From Steroidobacter sp. (GTDB lineage Bacteria; Pseudomonadota; Gammaproteobacteria; Steroidobacterales; Steroidobacteraceae): a stretch of DNA of 32,067 nucleotides. A program made the translations under genes and the position numbers. Below the pieces are notes generated by a model that did not search any database, was not told where the DNA came from, and saw only the letters and a program-made list of their open reading frames with translations. The stretch spans positions 1 through 32,067 of the forward strand of contig NZ_JAEUPY010000148.1 in NCBI RefSeq assembly GCF_016790065.1, written 5' to 3'. Position 1 is the first letter of the stretch, and the number at the start of each line of letters is the position of its first letter. Below, piece after piece: positions 18,087 to 27,526 of this stretch.

Positions 18087-19109
18087 TCACCGCTCGCGAG
18101 TGACATGAATCCCGCGCTCGCCGACGTCGACTTGCACGCCTTCGAACTCGCGTAGGAATGCCAGGAACGCGGTTTCGTTGTAAGCAGAGAAAGTGCCGCT
18201 GATCCGAGTGTCGCGCAGCGTTTCGTCGTCGATGTAGATAGGAACGCTCAAGTAGCGATTGAACTCGGTGGCCACTTCGCTCAAAGGGCGGCCGCTGATC
18301 ACGATCTCGCGGCGGATCCAGGCTGTCTCTGCGTTGACGTCGATAGCGGCGATCTTCGGGATGCCTTTGTTCAACTGCGCTTGCTGGCCGATGCTCAGTC
18401 GCAGCGGCGTGTCAGTGGGCGCAGATGCAGGGCCGACGACGTCGACTTTGCCTTCCACGACGGTGACGGTGATGTCGCCGCCGGCACGTCGGTATACGTC
18501 GAACTCAGCACCCACAGCCACGACTTCTGTGCCGCCAGCGCGGACGCGAAAGGGACGAGTGGTGTCGTGGGCCACGCTGAATAGTGCTTGGCCGCTTTCT
18601 AGTTCGATCAGGCGTTCATGCTCTGAGTAACGTACGCGCGTACGCGTTTCCGAATTGAGATGAATCACCGAGCCGTCGCTCAAACGAACGGTGCGTTGAT
18701 CGCCGTGCGCTACTTTGACCGTCATCGAGCCCGGCGGATTCACATACTGAAAGCCCCAGTACACCGCGACGCTCGCAATCACAGCAGCAGCGGCGAGTGG
18801 CAAAAAGCGAGTCGAGCGCCGACGCGAATCCCGGCTGAGGACGGCAGACGGATGCAACGCCACTACGTTGGCATCGCTCTCGGCTTGCTCTGGCGATTCG
18901 ACTGTCAAACCATCGAACGCACGCGACATGAGCTTGGCCATGCGCGCCGTTTCCAGATACTCCCGCACGTTATGCGGGTTGTCCTGTAGCCATTTGAGGA
19001 ACTCGACCTTCTCGGTAGGTGTGAGTTCGCCGCTCAACAGGCGTGCCGACCAGGCACTGGCCTGTTCGCGGACTGCGGCTCGAATCAGGTCATCCGTCGT
19101 TCGGTTCAT
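18087..19109 (-). CDS. FecR-type anti-sigma / signal-transducing protein
   Basis: Encodes 340 residues on the - strand. The N-terminal part (LTPTEKVEFLKWLQDNPHNV) matches the FecR sigma-binding domain, a membrane helix lies at about residues 101-120, and the periplasmic part has the FecR core (TVRLSDGSVIHLNSETRTRV, GQALFSVAHDTTRPF) and the C-terminal domain (LSEVATEFNRY, ISGTF). Its ATG overlaps the sigma stop in ATGA, so the two are translationally coupled. It would relay the state of the divergent receptor at 19834 to the sigma factor. Compared with the FecR at 10802 it has a longer linker ahead of the membrane helix. Confidence 0.9.
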   Translation of the reverse strand: MNRTTDDLIRAAVREQASAWSARLLSGELTPTEKVEFLKWLQDNPHNVREYLETARMAKLMSRAFDGLTVESPEQAESDANVVALHPSAVLSRDSRRRSTRFLPLAAAAVIASVAVYWGFQYVNPPGSMTVKVAHGDQRTVRLSDGSVIHLNSETRTRVRYSEHERLIELESGQALFSVAHDTTRPFRVRAGGTEVVAVGAEFDVYRRAGGDITVTVVEGKVDVVGPASAPTDTPLRLSIGQQAQLNKGIPKIAAIDVNAETAWIRREIVISGRPLSEVATEFNRYLSVPIYIDDETLRDTRISGTFSAYNETAFLAFLREFEGVQVDVGERGIHVTRER

Positions 19110-19627
19110 GGCGCCTCCGTTACATCCATTTGCTGGCGACAGTGCAAGGTGGCTCTAGCCACCGCTTTCTCGACGGCGCTTTTGGTGACGCCCCAGCGCC
19201 GGGCAATTTCCCGATACGACAAGTTCTCCTCGTAAACCAGTTTCAGTACCTCACGATCTCGTGCCGACAGCGTGCTCAGGGCTTCGCGCAGTCGCACGAC
19301 CAATCGTTCGGTGTCGATTTCTCGCTCGGTGTGCGCCTCGACGGATAGCTCCGGGGCGTTCAACGAGTCTTCCAGGGGCACGCGCAATGCCTGGCCTTGC
19401 CAGCCTTTGGCATGGGCCCGTTCGCGCAACAGATTGTCCGCGACGGTGAACAAGTAGCCTTGCGGATCGGCGATGCTGCTCAAGTCCTGTAAACGCAACA
19501 GGCGCAGGAACACCTCCTGACTCAAATCAGGGGCATCGGTCTGTTGCACGATCCGGCGACGGAAAAAGCTCGTCACCTGGCGCGCTCGCGCCGTGAACAG
19601 TTGATGTAGCAGCTTGTGCTCGCTCAC
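19106..19627 (-). CDS. FecI-type ECF RNA polymerase sigma factor
   Basis: Encodes 173 residues on the - strand from a GTG. Region 2 (APDLSQEVFLRLLRLQDL, then DPQGYLFTVADNLL) and the region 4 helix-turn-helix (ENLSYREIARRWGVTKSAVE) are typical of the FecI group. It is read divergently from the receptor gene, with a 206-bp shared regulatory gap (19628-19833), and followed by its FecR. Expected to drive transcription of the receptor-peptidase-amidohydrolase operon on the other strand when released by FecR. Confidence 0.9.
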   Translation of the reverse strand: MSEHKLLHQLFTARARQVTSFFRRRIVQQTDAPDLSQEVFLRLLRLQDLSSIADPQGYLFTVADNLLRERAHAKGWQGQALRVPLEDSLNAPELSVEAHTEREIDTERLVVRLREALSTLSARDREVLKLVYEENLSYREIARRWGVTKSAVEKAVARATLHCRQQMDVTEAP

Positions 19628-19703
19628 CGCACCGACCCTATCCTCAATTCAGCCTCGATTGGCAACCCGCCTATGAGTAAAGAGGGGGCCGCGCGGCCAC
19701 TGG

Positions 19704-19742
19704 CCACCCTGGGGGTGCAAATAAATTCTGGGCCCCAGGTGG
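19704..19742. promoter_or_regulatory. Inverted repeat in the divergent sigma/receptor gap
   Basis: The arms CCACC(C)TGGGG (19704-19714) and CCCCAGGTGG (19733-19742) are complementary apart from one bulged C, with an AT-rich 18-base centre. It lies near the middle of the divergent gap between the sigma gene and the receptor gene. Could be an operator serving one or both directions, or an mRNA hairpin in a leader; I cannot tell which. No iron-box (Fur-type) palindrome is obvious. Confidence 0.4.
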
Positions 19743-19833
19743 ACACTGCCCGCTGCGGCCACTCTTCATTTCCCAACAGGCCAACTAGCTTGAGCCAGCG
19801 GCCATACCACCACAATAATGTCGGGGAGTGTCG

Positions 19834-22395
19834 ATGATGAGCCCAATCGCAAATTTCAAGTTGCTGTGTGCGATCGCCGTTGCGCTGGGCGGTGCCAGCG
19901 CCGCCGTCAGTGCGCAAACCGCAACATCCCAGGGGACTGCCGATTCGGCGATTGCCGCGCAGCCTCTGGAAGAGGCGCTGAAAATCGTCGAGCGTCGCAC
20001 CGGCCTGCAGATCGTTTATGTCACCGCGCTGGTCGAAGGCAAATACTCGAAGGGCGCGCCGGCCGGTTTGCCGGCGACTCAGGCGCTCACCCATGTCCTG
20101 GAAGGCACGGGCCTCACCTTCAAATTCCTCACTGACCACACTGTGGCCATCCAGTCGCCGCGTGAGAGTGGCGCGAGCGTAGCCCAAAGCCCAGGCATGC
20201 AACGGATCGCTCAGGCGCAGGCGGTTGCCGAAACTCAGAATGCCAACGGCCCACAGGCAACGACTAGCAATGGCGGGGCCGCGGCTGCGGATACGTCGGC
20301 GGTGACGCTGGACGAGGTCATCGTGCAGGGCCTGCGCTTCCACGGTCCGGAAGCCAGCACGGCGCTCAAAGTGCCGCTGTCGATCAAAGACACGCCGCAG
20401 ACGGTCGTCGCCATCACCGGCGACATGATGGATTTCGCGTCCATCAAGACCTTCAAGGATGTGTATCGCGTCGACCCGACCGGCGGTGCCACTCATCGCG
20501 TCGACAATGCCAGCGTGAATTATTTCCGCGGCTTTTTGCAGCAGAGTAACAACGCCATCAAGGTCGACGGCTTTCGGCTGCGCTCCAGCTTCAATCTGGA
20601 CTTCGCGCCGTTCGAGCGTCTGGAGTTGGTGAAGGGTGCGACCTCCACCATGTACGGCCAGAACTCCATCGCCGGCACCTTGAATGCGATTTCCAAGATG
20701 CCCAAGAGCGAGTTCGGCGGCGAGCTGAAAGCGGAAATCGGCAGCTTCGATCATTATCGCGTCGATGCGGATATCTACGGTCCGTTGACCGACGATGGCG
20801 CGCTGGCGTATCGCCTGGTCGGCGCTCGGCTGGACGAAGATTCGTACCTGGACTACGCCGGCAAGAAGACCACGGTCATTGCGCCGACCTTGCGTTATCA
20901 AATCGGCGAGGACACGACGGTGTTCGCGCGCGTCAATTATCAAAAGACCGATTCGGTCACCATGTGGGGCGGCGGTCTGCAGTACCTCGGCGATTGGGAT
21001 GAGGCGTACGAAACGGGTTTCGATCCTGCGTTGCTGGTCATGCCGAATCTGCCGCGCTCGCATTTCAACGGCGCGTCCTGGAATAACGCTGAGCATGAGG
21101 CCAAGCTGATCCAGGCGGGACTGGAACATGGCTTTGATAACGGCTGGGTGTTACGCGCCTACGCCCAACGCAACAAGCAAGATATTTTCTATGCTCGTGA
21201 GTTCACTGCGCTGTTCCAGGCAGACGGCGTGCCGCTGCATGCGGTAGCCGAGCGCAACGACAATCGCTTCACGCTCGAAGGCGCTGAAGTCAATTTGTAT
21301 GGCGACATCGAGTTGTGGGGCCGCCCGCAGACATTGTTCATCGGTGCCGATTACTCCTCGCTGGAGAATCCGTTGTTGTATTCGCGGGTCAACGTCAACA
21401 GCCCGAGCATTTTCGATCCGACGTTCAATACCGCTGTGCCGCCCGTGAGGTCGCTGACGGACTACACCGTGTTCTCGCAGTATCGATCGGTGCAGAAGAA
21501 TACGGGCGCCACGGCGCAGGTGTTCATTCGCCCGCTGGATGGGTTGATCTTGCTGGTCGGCGGCCGCTATTCCAAGGATGAGAACGGCACTCGGTCGCGC
21601 TGTTGCGGCGCTGGCGTGCTGGCCGGCACCGTTCCGTACAACAAAGCTGAGGTCAAAGTCGATTCGTTCACGATGCAGACCGGCGTGACTTATGCGCTGA
21701 CGCAGAATCTGAACCTCTACGCCAGCTACGGTGAGACCTATTCGCCGCAGACCGGCTTGGTCAACGCCAATACCTACGTCGATCCCGAGGAAGGCACGGC
21801 GACGGAAATCGGTTTGAAGGGCGCGCACAGCGAACGTTTCTCTTACTCGCTGGCGTTGTTCGACATGGAACGAACCAACATCGCGCAGTCGCGGCCCGGC
21901 ACCGTGTATGTCGATCCCATCGGCACTCAACGCAGCCGAGGTGTGGAGGCGGAGTTCCAAGGCACCATCGTGCGAGGCTGGGAGTTGTTCGGCGCGCTCG
22001 GCTGGATGAAGGCAGAGTTCGCCGATGGTCAATACAAAGGTCTGCAGCCCGTCGAGGCACCGCGCTTCGGTCTGTCGTTGTTCACCAGCTACGAGTTGCA
22101 ACAGGGACCACTGCGTGGTGTTGGCATCGGCGCCGGTGTCGTGCACAAGCGTGGGCGCGAAACGTTCTTCATCGATCTCGGCCCGGATGGCCGGCCCTTG
22201 GCCTACGACTTCGGCGACTTCACCGAAGTGGACTTGCGAGTGTTCCGCAATACCGAGCACTGGCGCTTGCAGCTGTCGGTGACCAACCTGCTCAACGAGG
22301 AATACTTCACCTCGGATTCGTACAACGGCCTCGACTCGGGCATTCATATCAATCCTGCCCGTACCGTCATCGGCCAGGCGTCCTATCGCTTCTAA
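19834..22395 (+). CDS. STN-domain TonB-dependent siderophore-type receptor
   Basis: Encodes 853 residues. I start at ATG 19834, which has CGGGGAG six bases upstream; GTG 19828 and ATG 19837 are close alternatives. The signal peptide ends at about VSAQ (residue 28), an STN domain covers about 38-107, a low-complexity linker follows, and a TonB box LDEVIVQGLR lies at about 159-168. The plug carries TPQTVVAITGDMM, YFRGFLQQ and RLELVKGATSTMYGQNSIAG, the siderophore-receptor pattern; the barrel ends ASYRF. A Cys-Cys pair (RSRCCGAG) lies in a predicted extracellular loop. It is divergent from its sigma/FecR pair. Its stop overlaps the next start in TAATG, so it is coupled to a peptidase, which hints at a peptide-type ligand. 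Confidence 0.92.
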   Translation: MMSPIANFKLLCAIAVALGGASAAVSAQTATSQGTADSAIAAQPLEEALKIVERRTGLQIVYVTALVEGKYSKGAPAGLPATQALTHVLEGTGLTFKFLTDHTVAIQSPRESGASVAQSPGMQRIAQAQAVAETQNANGPQATTSNGGAAAADTSAVTLDEVIVQGLRFHGPEASTALKVPLSIKDTPQTVVAITGDMMDFASIKTFKDVYRVDPTGGATHRVDNASVNYFRGFLQQSNNAIKVDGFRLRSSFNLDFAPFERLELVKGATSTMYGQNSIAGTLNAISKMPKSEFGGELKAEIGSFDHYRVDADIYGPLTDDGALAYRLVGARLDEDSYLDYAGKKTTVIAPTLRYQIGEDTTVFARVNYQKTDSVTMWGGGLQYLGDWDEAYETGFDPALLVMPNLPRSHFNGASWNNAEHEAKLIQAGLEHGFDNGWVLRAYAQRNKQDIFYAREFTALFQADGVPLHAVAERNDNRFTLEGAEVNLYGDIELWGRPQTLFIGADYSSLENPLLYSRVNVNSPSIFDPTFNTAVPPVRSLTDYTVFSQYRSVQKNTGATAQVFIRPLDGLILLVGGRYSKDENGTRSRCCGAGVLAGTVPYNKAEVKVDSFTMQTGVTYALTQNLNLYASYGETYSPQTGLVNANTYVDPEEGTATEIGLKGAHSERFSYSLALFDMERTNIAQSRPGTVYVDPIGTQRSRGVEAEFQGTIVRGWELFGALGWMKAEFADGQYKGLQPVEAPRFGLSLFTSYELQQGPLRGVGIGAGVVHKRGRETFFIDLGPDGRPLAYDFGDFTEVDLRVFRNTEHWRLQLSVTNLLNEEYFTSDSYNGLDSGIHINPARTVIGQASYRF

Positions 22396-24392
22396 TGGTC
22401 AGAGCATTGTTATTGGCGGCGCTGCTGGCAGCGCCGCCGCTCGCTGCTGCCATCGAGTTGGCCGATCTGGGCAAGGAAGTGCGCCTGATCGAAGCTGTCA
22501 TCGCGCCCGAGGGTGGGCAGGTGGCGGTGGTGGGCGTGCATCAGGACTTCGTCGACAACCGTCTGGTGCGTTCGTTGCAGTTGGTCGATGTGAGCACCGG
22601 AGCGATTCGCGAGTTGGCGATTGGTCGTACCAGTGTTCGCTCGCCACAGTGGTCGCCTCGCGGTGATCGGCTAGCCTGGCTCGATGCCAGCGCTGGCGGC
22701 GAAGCGGCCATCCATGTGCTGTCACTGCAGGAGGGGCTCGCTAAGGCTGTGACCCTCAGTAATGTCGGTGGGGCGGTAAATAGCTTTCGTTGGAGCCCGG
22801 ACGGCAAGTCGTTCGCGTTCTTGACCGATGCATCGTCAGCGGCGCGAGAGCCGTTCAATCGTTCGTTCGAAATCATCGATGGCAGCTATCTCTCCAAGGC
22901 TGCATCCGTAACGTCGCAACTGTGGCTCGTCGCTGCGGATGGTGGTGAAGCACGGCGTCTCTCCTCGGATGATGAAAATGTGACGGCTATGGAATGGCAG
23001 CAAGGCGGCCGAAGCCTTGGCTACATATCGGAACCCGCGCGTGGAGTAGATTCGCCGAAAGCGACTCTGAGCATCATCGAGGTTCAGAGCGGCACGCGTC
23101 GAGTCGTGACCGAAGTGCCGACGCCGGGCGGCAATGTGGCCGTGCTCGAAGTGCTGCCGTCATCCCCGGATGGCCGCTTGATGTCGTATGCGCGCTCGCG
23201 CAGTGGCAACCTCTATTCACAGCGACGGATTTATCTCGCCGCCACGAATGACGCCAAGAATCGTGACGGCGCGCCTGCGCTCCACGCTGACGGCCGCGAT
23301 GCCACGCCTGCGCTAGACGCGAGCTTTCACGGCATGGCTTGGGTAGCCGAGGGCCGTACATTGGCGCTCTCAGCCAATCAAGGCACGCGAACCGCGCTGT
23401 GGCTACAACCGCTCGAAGGAAAATCGCAGCGACTCGACACAGGTGCCGTGTCCGAAGTGCGAGCACTGTCGGCTAGTCGCAATGGCACGCTCGCATTCAT
23501 CGGTAGCGAGCCTCGACGTGCGGCGGAAATATATGTAATGACCAGTGCGCGCTCCAAGCCGCAACGACTGACGCAGTTCAATGCATGGAGCGCGGCACTA
23601 GAACTGGGCCGAAGCGAAACGGTGACCTGGACGGTGGACGGTTTAGCGCTCGATGGCGTGCTGACCTACCCGCCGAAGTTTGACGCCGGCCGGAAATATC
23701 CGCTGGTGCTCGATCTGCATGGCGGCCCGACTGGAACCTCGCTCGATAGCTTCGGTGGGTTTCATCAACTGCTGGCCACGCAAGGCTGGTTGGTGTTTCG
23801 GCCCAACTTCAGAGGCAGCGACAACGCGGGCGAACGGGTGCAGAGCGCGATCGTCGACGATCTGGGTGAAGGCCCCGGGCGCGATGTGATGGCGGGCATC
23901 GCCGCACTTCAGGCCCGAGGCATCGTCGATGACACTCGAATCGCGGTGTCGGGATGGTCGTATGGTGGATACCTGACTGCCTGGTTGATATCTCGCTATC
24001 CGCAGACGTGGCGCGCGGCGGTGGCAGGCGCTGCGATTACCGATTGGCGCGATCAGTACCACTTCAGCGATCTCACCACCTCTATCGGGCACGCCTTCGG
24101 TGGTTCGCCATGGGTAGAAAAAAATGCCGAGAACTATTGGCGTCAATCGCCCATGGCCAATGCCACGCGCATTCGTACGCCGACGCTGATTCTCGCCAAC
24201 ACTGGCGACGAGCGCGTTCCGATCACGCATTCATACAAGTTGTATCGAGCGTTGAAGGACAGCGGTACGCCGGTGCAGTTCGTTGCGTATCCGATTTCGG
24301 GCCATTGGCCGTCGGATCCCGTGCATCAGCGAGACATGTATGGACGCTGGCTCGGATGGATCGCGACGGCCTTCGCGGGAGACGTGCGGTGA
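22395..24392 (+). CDS. Exported S9 family (acylaminoacyl-peptidase/DPP-like) serine peptidase
   Basis: Encodes 665 residues; its ATG overlaps the receptor stop by one base. A signal peptide (LLLAALLAAPPLAAA) opens the protein. The N-terminal propeller contains SPRGDRLAW and SPDGKSFAF repeats. The hydrolase domain is canonical: LHGGP at the oxyanion site, FRPNFRGSDNAG, nucleophile S522 in GWSYGGY, D605 in TGDERVP and H637 in SGHWPSD. This matches the S9C-type oligopeptidases that trim short peptides. It is the first enzyme after the receptor in a tightly overlapping operon, so it is likely the main processing enzyme for what the receptor imports (inference). Confidence 0.9.
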   Translation: MVRALLLAALLAAPPLAAAIELADLGKEVRLIEAVIAPEGGQVAVVGVHQDFVDNRLVRSLQLVDVSTGAIRELAIGRTSVRSPQWSPRGDRLAWLDASAGGEAAIHVLSLQEGLAKAVTLSNVGGAVNSFRWSPDGKSFAFLTDASSAAREPFNRSFEIIDGSYLSKAASVTSQLWLVAADGGEARRLSSDDENVTAMEWQQGGRSLGYISEPARGVDSPKATLSIIEVQSGTRRVVTEVPTPGGNVAVLEVLPSSPDGRLMSYARSRSGNLYSQRRIYLAATNDAKNRDGAPALHADGRDATPALDASFHGMAWVAEGRTLALSANQGTRTALWLQPLEGKSQRLDTGAVSEVRALSASRNGTLAFIGSEPRRAAEIYVMTSARSKPQRLTQFNAWSAALELGRSETVTWTVDGLALDGVLTYPPKFDAGRKYPLVLDLHGGPTGTSLDSFGGFHQLLATQGWLVFRPNFRGSDNAGERVQSAIVDDLGEGPGRDVMAGIAALQARGIVDDTRIAVSGWSYGGYLTAWLISRYPQTWRAAVAGAAITDWRDQYHFSDLTTSIGHAFGGSPWVEKNAENYWRQSPMANATRIRTPTLILANTGDERVPITHSYKLYRALKDSGTPVQFVAYPISGHWPSDPVHQRDMYGRWLGWIATAFAGDVR

Positions 24393-27300
24393 AGTGGGCG
24401 TGTGCGGTTTGGTTACTGTTGCTGGGAATGACGGCCGACGCCGCTGCGAGCCTGCCGCTTCAGCCGACGCGACAGATCACATTCGATACCAGCGAGGGCA
24501 CTTGGATTTCTGTCGACGTGTCTCGCGATGGCAAGACCCTCGTGTTCGATCTGTTGGGTGACCTGTATCAGCTACCCATCAGTGGTGGGCAAGCCGTTCG
24601 AGTCACTTCGGGGCTGGCGTTCGATTCTCAGCCGCGCTATTCGCCCGATGGCCGACAGCTGCTGTTCGTCAGCGACCGAGACGGTTCGGACAACGTCTGG
24701 GTCGCCGATGCGGATGGCAACAACGCACGCCAAGTCACTCGCGAAACCAACAACATTTTCATTTCACCGGTATGGACGCCAGACGGCGGCTCTATCGTCG
24801 TTTCCAAAGCCAGCGGCGCTGCAGGTGTGCGTGACTGGGCAACGCGAGGCGAGGTGGCGCTACATCTGTACTCGCTCGCTGGCGGCGCTGGCCTGAAAGT
24901 CAGTGGCGCTCCATTGTTGACGATCGCAGGCCAGTCCAACTCCGCGGCGGGACGCTACTTCGGCGCAACGTTCGGGCCGACGGGTGAACTGTTCGCTGCA
25001 CTGAACCGCGGCGGCATGCGAGACGGCTCGTGGCAGATCGTGTCATTCGATCGTGAGACAGCTCAGGCTCGCTTTCGCACCGGCGCACCGGGCAGCGCGA
25101 TGCGGCCCATGGTCAGCCCCGATGGTCGCTATCTCGTGTACGCGACACGCGTAGACGATAGAACAGAGTTGAGATTGCAGGACCTGGCGTCCGGAGAAAC
25201 CCAAACGCTGGTGAGTTCGGCAACGCCAGATGCGCAGCGCGAAGGTGCTTATGATGCCAGCCGCGACTTGATGCCGGGTGCGGCATTCACGCCAGACGGT
25301 ACCAGCATCGTGACCAGCTATGGCGGCAAGCTGTGGCGTGTCGATGTGTCGTCGGGTCGTGCCACGGCGATTCCGTTCACTGCACATATCGAGCAGGAAC
25401 TGGGGCCGCTGGTGAAGTTCACTCAGCGTTCGCCCAGTGACGCGCCGACCGCGCGAAAGATTAGCGATGCGCGATTGTCACCCGATGGCAAGCGGTTGGT
25501 CGTCTCCGCGATGGAGCGTTTGTGGATGGTCGATGTTTCGGCCGGCTCAAGCTCGCGAGGTGCTGCTCAGCGTTTGACTCAAAGCGAGCAGGTTGAGTCA
25601 TTCCCGGCTTGGTCGCCCGATGGTCAGTATGTGGCGTACACAACTTGGCGCGACGATGAAGGCGGGCACATCTATCGAATGCGAGCGGATGGTCGCGGTT
25701 CGCCAGAGCGTCTGACTGCAACGACTGCGTTCTACGAGAAGCCTGCATATACACCCGACGGATCGCGATTAGTGGCGGTGCGCTCGTCGCGGCAGGCTCA
25801 GTTGGAGAGTCGCAGGTCGCCCGGCGATCTGGTCAGCCTGCCTGCGAACGGCGGCGACATCACTGTCATCGCTCCGGTCACTGCAACCACGCAGGGCGGC
25901 CCGCACTTCGGTGCGCCGTCGGATCGAGTACTTATGTACGACGCGCAGGACGGGCTTGTGTCCATGCGACTCGATGGCAGCGAGCGGCGTGCAATCGTGA
26001 AGGTAGTCGGCCGTGGTGAGATCGGACCACGCCTTGGGACGGTGCCAGCGGATGATGTGATTCTGTCGCCTGACGGTCGGCATGCAGTGGCGTCGATGCG
26101 CGATCGCATCTATCTCGTTGCCATTCCGGTGTGGGCACAGACACAGACGCCCGTCGTCAATCTCGATGAGCCTGGTGCGGCGATACTGCCGACTAGTCGG
26201 CTCGACGTGACGGGTGGCGAGTCTCCCAGTTGGAGCGTCGACGGCAAGTCGCTTTACTGGTCGCTGGGTCGCTCGTGGTTTCAGCGGCGAGTGGACACTG
26301 ACTCGTTACAAGATCAGCAGATCGTTCGAACGGACATCGAGATTCGACGGCCGACAGCGCGCGCGCCAGAAACATTGGTCATGCGAGGCGCTCGCCTCAT
26401 TACGATGCAAGGAGAGCAGGTCATCGAGAATGGCGACCTTGTGATTGCCGATTCGAAAATCGCAGCGCTCGGTCCACGCGGCACTGTCGAAATTCCCGCC
26501 GACGCGCGCGTGCTCGATATAAGCGGCAAGACGGTACTGCCGGGCTTCATCGATATTGATGCAGAGCTATCACCGAACCAGCGTTGGCAATACCTTGCGA
26601 ATCTAGCCTACGGCGTGACGACGGTTCGCGACACTCGACCCGCCAGCTCTGATTGGATGATCGATGCGGACTCAATGGAGTCAGGCAATGCGCTCGGCCC
26701 TCGCATCGTCTCGAGTGGTCCTAGAATATCGGCCGCGGCGCAGTTGCGTAGTCTCGATGAAGCGCGTGCATTTCTGCGCGGATACTCCGAACACTACGGC
26801 GCTCGAACGATTGCTCAGGAGCATGTCGGGGAACGCAGGGTAAGGCAGTGGCTTGCCATTGCCAGCCGAGAACAAGGACTGTCACCGACAGCCGCTGGCG
26901 GTGGCGATCTCAAATTGAAGCTGACCCTGGCGGCGGATGGTTACGCCGGTATGTCCGGCGCGATTCGCATGTTTCCAGTGTATCGCGATGTCATCGAGTA
27001 CCTGGCTCGCAGCGGTACCGCGTACGCCCTCAACGTGGCCTCGACACAAGCCGATTATTTCTATCGTCGCTACGATCTTCGCAACGAATCCAAGTTGCTG
27101 AGGTTGGCGCCGTGGTCAGAGATCGAGGCGCGGCCGTTTCGGGGCCGTGCTGTGGCCGGCGCATACGGCGATGACTATTCCTTCCAACCGAAGGCGACTG
27201 TCGCGGCCGCGTTGTTGACCGCTGGCGGCAAAGTCACCGTCGGCTCGCGCGGGTTGCTACCGGGATTAGGATTTCATTGGGAACTGTGGGCCACGCAGAG

Positions 27301-27526
27301 CGGTGGGCTGTCGGCGCATTCGGCATTGCTTGCAGCCACGGTTGCGAACGCTGAGTTGCTCGGCTTGGGCGCTGAACTAGGTTCGCTCGCGCCGGGCAAG
27401 CGAGCTGATCTGCAAGTGCTCGATGGCAATCCGTTGCTCGACATCGCGCAGACCCAATCGATCCGCTACGTCGTGAAAGACGGGCGGCTGTATGACGCTG
27501 CGACACTTCAGGAGCGCTCGCCATGA
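24389..27526 (+). CDS. Exported PD40 propeller-amidohydrolase fusion with a degenerate metal site (copy A)
   Basis: Starts at GTG 24389, overlapping the previous stop in GTGA; the frame stays open back to 23954, but only this start gives a signal peptide (AVWLLLLGMTADAAA). The 1045-residue product has a TolB/PD40 propeller (about 25-650) and an amidohydrolase domain (about 663-1040, from RGARLITMQG). In this family the propeller-amidohydrolase fusion is related to exported imidodipeptidases. Against the next copy, the metal-binding HAH reads DAE (724-726), Lys in IKQY is Ala809, EH in GLEHW is SG (856-857), GSHG is GSRG (R954), EGG is AGG, and six residues are missing just after the HAH site. 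It is therefore probably not a metal-dependent hydrolase. The stop overlaps the next start (ATGA). Confidence 0.88.
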   Translation: MKWACAVWLLLLGMTADAAASLPLQPTRQITFDTSEGTWISVDVSRDGKTLVFDLLGDLYQLPISGGQAVRVTSGLAFDSQPRYSPDGRQLLFVSDRDGSDNVWVADADGNNARQVTRETNNIFISPVWTPDGGSIVVSKASGAAGVRDWATRGEVALHLYSLAGGAGLKVSGAPLLTIAGQSNSAAGRYFGATFGPTGELFAALNRGGMRDGSWQIVSFDRETAQARFRTGAPGSAMRPMVSPDGRYLVYATRVDDRTELRLQDLASGETQTLVSSATPDAQREGAYDASRDLMPGAAFTPDGTSIVTSYGGKLWRVDVSSGRATAIPFTAHIEQELGPLVKFTQRSPSDAPTARKISDARLSPDGKRLVVSAMERLWMVDVSAGSSSRGAAQRLTQSEQVESFPAWSPDGQYVAYTTWRDDEGGHIYRMRADGRGSPERLTATTAFYEKPAYTPDGSRLVAVRSSRQAQLESRRSPGDLVSLPANGGDITVIAPVTATTQGGPHFGAPSDRVLMYDAQDGLVSMRLDGSERRAIVKVVGRGEIGPRLGTVPADDVILSPDGRHAVASMRDRIYLVAIPVWAQTQTPVVNLDEPGAAILPTSRLDVTGGESPSWSVDGKSLYWSLGRSWFQRRVDTDSLQDQQIVRTDIEIRRPTARAPETLVMRGARLITMQGEQVIENGDLVIADSKIAALGPRGTVEIPADARVLDISGKTVLPGFIDIDAELSPNQRWQYLANLAYGVTTVRDTRPASSDWMIDADSMESGNALGPRIVSSGPRISAAAQLRSLDEARAFLRGYSEHYGARTIAQEHVGERRVRQWLAIASREQGLSPTAAGGGDLKLKLTLAADGYAGMSGAIRMFPVYRDVIEYLARSGTAYALNVASTQADYFYRRYDLRNESKLLRLAPWSEIEARPFRGRAVAGAYGDDYSFQPKATVAAALLTAGGKVTVGSRGLLPGLGFHWELWATQSGGLSAHSALLAATVANAELLGLGAELGSLAPGKRADLQVLDGNPLLDIAQTQSIRYVVKDGRLYDAATLQERSP

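Noticed and set aside
21151-22347. Long antisense open frame (398 codons) opposite the third receptor
   Set aside because: Same pattern of GC-rich shadow coding opposite a well-supported gene.
23954-24388. Upstream extension of the PD40-amidohydrolase fusion
   Set aside because: It lies inside the catalytic domain of the preceding peptidase; the GTG at 24389 gives a signal peptide and a GTGA overlap like its neighbours.
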